Below are positions 60,586 through 64,000 of a stretch of 64,000 bases of DNA, piece after piece. The position numbers and the translations under genes were made by a program. The stretch comes from Amycolatopsis mongoliensis (GTDB lineage: Bacteria; Actinomycetota; Actinomycetes; Mycobacteriales; Pseudonocardiaceae). The stretch is from NCBI RefSeq assembly GCF_030285665.1, contig NZ_CP127295.1:4774001-4838000 (forward strand), written 5' to 3'. Position 1 is the first letter of the stretch; every line of letters begins with the position of its first letter. The notes under the pieces are model-generated. The model worked only from the letters and a program-made list of their open reading frames with translations. It was not told the DNA's origin and did no database searches.

Positions 60586-60900
60586 ATGGGTACTTGGCTG
60601 GGGCTCGCTCTCCCGGGCGGCGTCGTGATCCTGCTGGTCATGGCCGCGATCGAACTGCGGCCGCGCAAGAACGGCTCGCGCTTCAAGGCCCGGCTGTCCG
60701 CGACGTACGTCGAGGAGACCACCGCGTTCCTCTACGGCACCAAGCGGCGTGAGCTGGAACACCGGGAAACGATGTCGATGCTCGTCGAGCAGGACGCCGA
60801 GGGCGCGCCTCCCTGGCGTGACGTGGACCTGGACGCCGGGATCGCCCGGATCCGGCCGCGCGCGGACCCTCCGGAGCCGGAAAACCGCCAGCTACAGTGA
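60586..60900 (+). CDS. Small DUF6191-like membrane protein
   Basis: A 104-residue protein with one N-terminal membrane helix (LALPGGVVILLVMAAIELRP) and a basic, then acidic cytoplasmic tail. The stretch TYVEETTAFLYGTKRRELEH resembles small actinobacterial DUF6191 proteins of unknown role. It ends 4 bp before cobG and points the same way, but a functional link is not evident. Confidence 0.7.
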   Translation: MGTWLGLALPGGVVILLVMAAIELRPRKNGSRFKARLSATYVEETTAFLYGTKRRELEHRETMSMLVEQDAEGAPPWRDVDLDAGIARIRPRADPPEPENRQLQ

Positions 60901-60904
60901 CCTC

Positions 60905-61978
60905 ATGCCGACCCCAGCACGTGTGCGAGCCGACGCGTGCCCGGGAGTTTTCGCTCCCCACGACGCCGCCGACGGCCCGTTGGCCCGGGTGCGCCTGCCC
61001 GGCGGCACGATTTCCGCACCGCAGCTGCATGCGCTGGCGGACTGCGCCGAGGCGTGCGGCGACGGCGATCTCCACCTCACCTCGCGCGGCAACGTCCAGC
61101 TGCGCGGCGTCACCCGGCCCGGCCTCGCGGCGCGGCTGGCCGACGCCGGCCTGCTGCCTTCGCCGTCGCACGAGCGGGTGCGGAACGTCCTCGCGTCGCC
61201 GTTGAGCGGGGTGCGCGGCGGGCTCGCCGACGTCCGGGGCCTGGCGCACGACCTCGACGCCGTGCTCTGCGCGACCCCGGAGCTGGCCGAACTGCCGGGC
61301 CGGTTCCTCTTCGCCTTCGACGACGGCCGCGGTGACGTCGCCGGGGAAGGCGCCGACGTCTGCTGGCGGGCGACCGGCCCGGCCGAGGGCACCCTGCTGC
61401 TCGCGGGCGGCGACACCGGACGTCGCGTGGTTCGTGCCGACGCCGTCCCGGTGCTGGCCGAGGTCGCGCTGGAGTTCCTCCGCGTGCGTGGGTCCGCCTG
61501 GCGCGTCGCCGAGCTGGACGACCCGGCTTGGCGCGGAACACCTGTGCCGCGGAGCGCGACAGAGGTCCCGGCCGGGCTCATCGAGCGGGATGGCGGCTTC
61601 GCGGCGGGCGTCGTACCCCGCTTCGGGCAGCTGAGCGCCGCTCAGGCGCGGACCCTCGCCGAGTACGGTCCGGCTCTGGTCACGCCGTGGAAGTCGCTGG
61701 TCCTGCCGGACGTGCCCGCCGACGTCTTCGAGCGGCTGGGCTTCGGTGGCGAGCCGCTCGGCACGAGCGCGTGCATCGGCCGGTCCGGCTGCGCGAAGTC
61801 GCGCGCCGACGTCCGCGCCGACGCCGTCTTCCGGCCGGGCCTGCGCGCACACTTCTCGGGCTGTGAACGGCGGTGCGGGAAGCCGTCGCAGTCCCATGTG
61901 GACGTCGTCGCCGAAGCGGGCGGCTATCGCATCGACGGCCGGTGGGTGCCGCTCGACGAGATGGAAGGGAAGCTGTGA
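60905..61978 (+). CDS. cobG: Precorrin-3B synthase CobG
   Basis: A 357-residue member of the nitrite/sulfite reductase-like family, the oxygen-dependent enzyme converting precorrin-3A to precorrin-3B in aerobic cobalamin synthesis. The siroheme-type 4Fe-4S cysteines appear as [10 protein letters not shown] and [11 protein letters not shown], and [14 protein letters not shown] is the ferredoxin-like half-domain. ATG 60905 follows the small membrane gene by 4 bp. Its stop overlaps cobH by 4 bp. Confidence 0.9.
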   Translation: MPTPARVRADACPGVFAPHDAADGPLARVRLPGGTISAPQLHALADCAEACGDGDLHLTSRGNVQLRGVTRPGLAARLADAGLLPSPSHERVRNVLASPLSGVRGGLADVRGLAHDLDAVLCATPELAELPGRFLFAFDDGRGDVAGEGADVCWRATGPAEGTLLLAGGDTGRRVVRADAVPVLAEVALEFLRVRGSAWRVAELDDPAWRGTPVPRSATEVPAGLIERDGGFAAGVVPRFGQLSAAQARTLAEYGPALVTPWKSLVLPDVPADVFERLGFGGEPLGTSACIGRSGCAKSRADVRADAVFRPGLRAHFSGCERRCGKPSQSHVDVVAEAGGYRIDGRWVPLDEMEGKL

Positions 61979-62598
61979 TCGACTACCTGCGGGACGGTGC
62001 CGAGATCTACCGGCACTCGTTCGCCACGATCCGCGAGGAGGCGGACCTGGCGATCCTGCCCGACGACGTGGCGGGCCTGGCGGTCCGGATGATCCACGCC
62101 TGCGGCATGGTCGATCTGGTCGACGACCTGCGCTACACGCTCGACGTCGTCGAGTCCGGCCGCGCCGCGCTCGAAGCGGGTGCGCCGATCCTGTGCGACG
62201 CGCAGATGATCGCCAGCGGCGTCACCCGGCGTCGCCTGCCCGCGGGCAACGAAGTCGTCTGCACGCTGCCGGACCCCCGTGTCCCGTCCCTCGCCGAGCG
62301 GATGGGCACGACGCGCTCGGCGGCGGCCCTGGAACTGTGGCGCGACAAGCTGCCCGGCTCGGTGGTGGCGATCGGCAACGCGCCGACCGCGCTCTTCCGC
62401 CTGCTGGAGATCCTCGACGAAGGCGTAGGCGCGCCCGCGGCGATCATCGGCGTGCCGGTCGGGTTCGTCGGCGCCGCGGAGTCCAAAGTGGAGCTTGCCA
62501 AGCTGGCACCGGCGCCCTACCTGGTGGTGCACGGGCGCCGGGGCGGCAGCGCGATGGCCGTCGCCGCGATCAACGCCCTCGCGAGCGCCGAAGAATGA
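61975..62598 (+). CDS. cobH: Precorrin-8X methylmutase CobH
   Basis: A 207-residue enzyme that moves the C-11 methyl to C-12, giving hydrogenobyrinic acid. The catalytic His is in [36 protein letters not shown] and [13 protein letters not shown] are diagnostic. GTG 61975 overlaps the cobG stop (GTGA), and the stop overlaps the cobIJ start. Confidence 0.95.
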   Translation: MIDYLRDGAEIYRHSFATIREEADLAILPDDVAGLAVRMIHACGMVDLVDDLRYTLDVVESGRAALEAGAPILCDAQMIASGVTRRRLPAGNEVVCTLPDPRVPSLAERMGTTRSAAALELWRDKLPGSVVAIGNAPTALFRLLEILDEGVGAPAAIIGVPVGFVGAAESKVELAKLAPAPYLVVHGRRGGSAMAVAAINALASAEE

Positions 62599-64000
62599 CC
62601 GGGACGCTCTACGGCGTCGGGCTCGGCCCCGGCGACCCGGAACTGATGACGGTCAAGGCGGCGCGGCTGATCTCCGAAGCTTCGGTGATCGCCTACCACT
62701 GCGCGCGCCACGGGCGGAGCATCGCGCGGTCGGTCGCCGAGCCGTACCTGCGCGAGGGGCAGATCGAGGAGAAGCTCGTCTACCCGGTCACGACCGAGAC
62801 GACCGACCACCCCGGCGGGTACGAGGGCGCGATCGCGGACTTCTACGAGCTGAGCGCGAAGCGGCTCGCCGAGCACCTCGACGCGGGACGTGACGTCGTC
62901 CTGCTCTGCGAAGGCGACCCGTTCTTCTACGGCTCGTACATGTACATGCACGAACGGCTTTCCGGCCGGTTCCCGGCCGTGGTCGTGCCGGGGGTGACGT
63001 CGGTGAGCGCGGCGTCGTCGGTGCTCGGGCGGCCGCTGGTGCAGCGCGACGAGGTGCTGACCGTGCTGCCGGGCACCCTGCCGGCGCCGGAGCTGGCCCG
63101 GCGGCTCGCGGACACCGACGCGGCGGCGGTGCTGAAGCTGGGCCGCACGTTCGGCTCGGTGCGGGAGGCCTTCGAAGAGGCCGGGAAGCTGGACGACGCC
63201 GTCTACGTGGAGCGCGCGACCTGGGGGCAGCAGCGGATCGAGCCCCTCGCTTCGGTGGATCCTTCGACGGTGCCGTACTTTTCGCTCGCCTTGCTGCCTT
63301 CGCCGGCCTATGCGTCACGGGTTTCGCCCGCACCTGATCTCGTTCCGGCTGCCGGGGGAGCGGGCGAGGTGGTCGTGGTCGGGCTCGGCCCGGCGGGTCC
63401 GGAGTGGCTGACGCCGGAGGCCGCGGCGGAGCTTGCGGCCGCCGAGCACGTCGTCGGGTACGGGCCGTATGTCGCGCGCGTGCCGCAGAAGGCGGGGCAG
63501 CGGCGGCACGCGTCGGGCAACCGGGTCGAGGCGGAGCGGGCGGTCGAGGCGCTGACGCTGGCGGCTTCGGGGGCGCGGGTCGCGGTGGTGTCCTCGGGTG
63601 ACCCGGGGGTGTTCGCGATGGCGTCGGCAGTGCTGGAGCAGGTGTCCTCGGGGCACGGCGCGGGTGTCCGGGTGCGGATCGTCCCGGGCGTGACGGCGGC
63701 CCAGGCGGCGGCGTCGCGCGTCGGCGCCCCGCTCGGGCACGACTACTGCGTGCTGTCGTTGTCGGATCGGCTGAAGCCGTGGGAGATCATCGAGAAGCGT
63801 CTCGACGCGGCGGGCGCGGCGGATCTGGTGCTGGCGCTGTACAACCCGGCGTCCCGCTCCCGGACGACACAGCTGGCGGACGCTCGCTCGGTCCTGCTCC
63901 GCCATCGGGCCCCGGAGACGCCGGTCGTGGTGGCGCGGGACGTCGGCGGACCGGAGGAGGACATCCGGGTCACGACGCTGGGTGCGCTCGATCCGTCCAC
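62595..64000 (+). CDS. cobIJ: Fused precorrin methyltransferases CobI-CobJ (partial)
   Basis: At least 468 codons, running off the window. Residues 1-240 are CobI (precorrin-2 C20-methyltransferase): [45 protein letters not shown]. Residues from about 255 are CobJ (precorrin-3B C17-methyltransferase): [68 protein letters not shown] short Ala/Pro/Val linker joins them. This CobIJ fusion is common in actinobacteria. ATG 62595 overlaps the cobH stop by 4 bp, so cobG-H-IJ are coupled. Confidence 0.93.
   Translation, partial: MTGTLYGVGLGPGDPELMTVKAARLISEASVIAYHCARHGRSIARSVAEPYLREGQIEEKLVYPVTTETTDHPGGYEGAIADFYELSAKRLAEHLDAGRDVVLLCEGDPFFYGSYMYMHERLSGRFPAVVVPGVTSVSAASSVLGRPLVQRDEVLTVLPGTLPAPELARRLADTDAAAVLKLGRTFGSVREAFEEAGKLDDAVYVERATWGQQRIEPLASVDPSTVPYFSLALLPSPAYASRVSPAPDLVPAAGGAGEVVVVGLGPAGPEWLTPEAAAELAAAEHVVGYGPYVARVPQKAGQRRHASGNRVEAERAVEALTLAASGARVAVVSSGDPGVFAMASAVLEQVSSGHGAGVRVRIVPGVTAAQAAASRVGAPLGHDYCVLSLSDRLKPWEIIEKRLDAAGAADLVLALYNPASRSRTTQLADARSVLLRHRAPETPVVVARDVGGPEEDIRVTTLGALDPS

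Noticed and set aside
60749..61978. CobG starting at 60749
   Set aside because: The extra codons overlap the small membrane protein gene in another frame; ATG 60905 starts the conserved domain.

Overview
The window is high-GC actinobacterial DNA. Gene content (mycofactocin cluster, DasR-type operator, cobalamin genes, R2lox, F420-type proteins) and codon use fit the Pseudonocardiaceae, most likely an Amycolatopsis-like organism. This taxonomic placement is inference from content only.

Region 1 (about 0.1-19.2 kb) is one long, mostly rightward locus built around mycofactocin. A divergent NarL-type response regulator and histidine kinase sit at its left edge. Next come an NDMA-type zinc alcohol dehydrogenase, an IS110-family insertion sequence, an R2-like Mn/Fe oxidase (R2lox), a thioredoxin-reductase-like ferredoxin-NADP reductase, a 7Fe ferredoxin, an ECF-like sigma factor, an aldehyde dehydrogenase, an SCP2-like lipid carrier, an acyl-CoA ligase, a degenerate membrane-anchored ABC ATPase, two uncharacterised small genes and mftA-B-C-E-SDR-F-D. 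The mft genes overlap or abut by a few bases. The arrangement suggests an oxidation route (hydrocarbon or lipid to alcohol, aldehyde, acid, acyl-CoA) using mycofactocin as redox cofactor. It is the best candidate here for an undescribed system.

Region 2 (about 19.1-32.5 kb) is accessory. It begins with an integrase remnant fused into the 3' end of mftD and ends with a frameshifted integrase running into a tRNA-Lys gene. In between lies a phosphate/polyphosphate-flavoured set: PhoX-type phosphatase, a PPDK-like protein lacking the PEP barrel, a large DUF47/PhoU-like protein, a CYTH-CHAD protein and PhoU. A metallo-beta-lactamase-fold hydrolase and a deazaflavin-nitroreductase-like protein, plus a truncated relative of the latter, accompany them.

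Region 3 (about 32.5-53.7 kb) is core-like chromosome: L,D-transpeptidase, HxlR regulator with divergent hydrolase, MHS-type transporter, tRNA-His with orn, HerA-like ATPase, DUF3224 protein, HtrA-like protease, M20 amidohydrolase, methyltransferase, AlkA-like glycosylase, M50-like protease, ProA-like dehydrogenase, a RibD-like protein with swapped domains, a chitinase with a DasR-type operator, a two-component system and a GT39-like membrane glycosyltransferase. A 0.65 kb non-coding patch near 49 kb carries degenerate G-rich repeats.

Region 4 (53.7-64 kb) holds cobalamin genes: leftward cobN behind a cobalamin riboswitch, and rightward cobG-cobH-cobIJ (running off the end). Between them are an ABC transporter operon with its own XRE regulator and a strong palindromic operator candidate, and two less-known genes.
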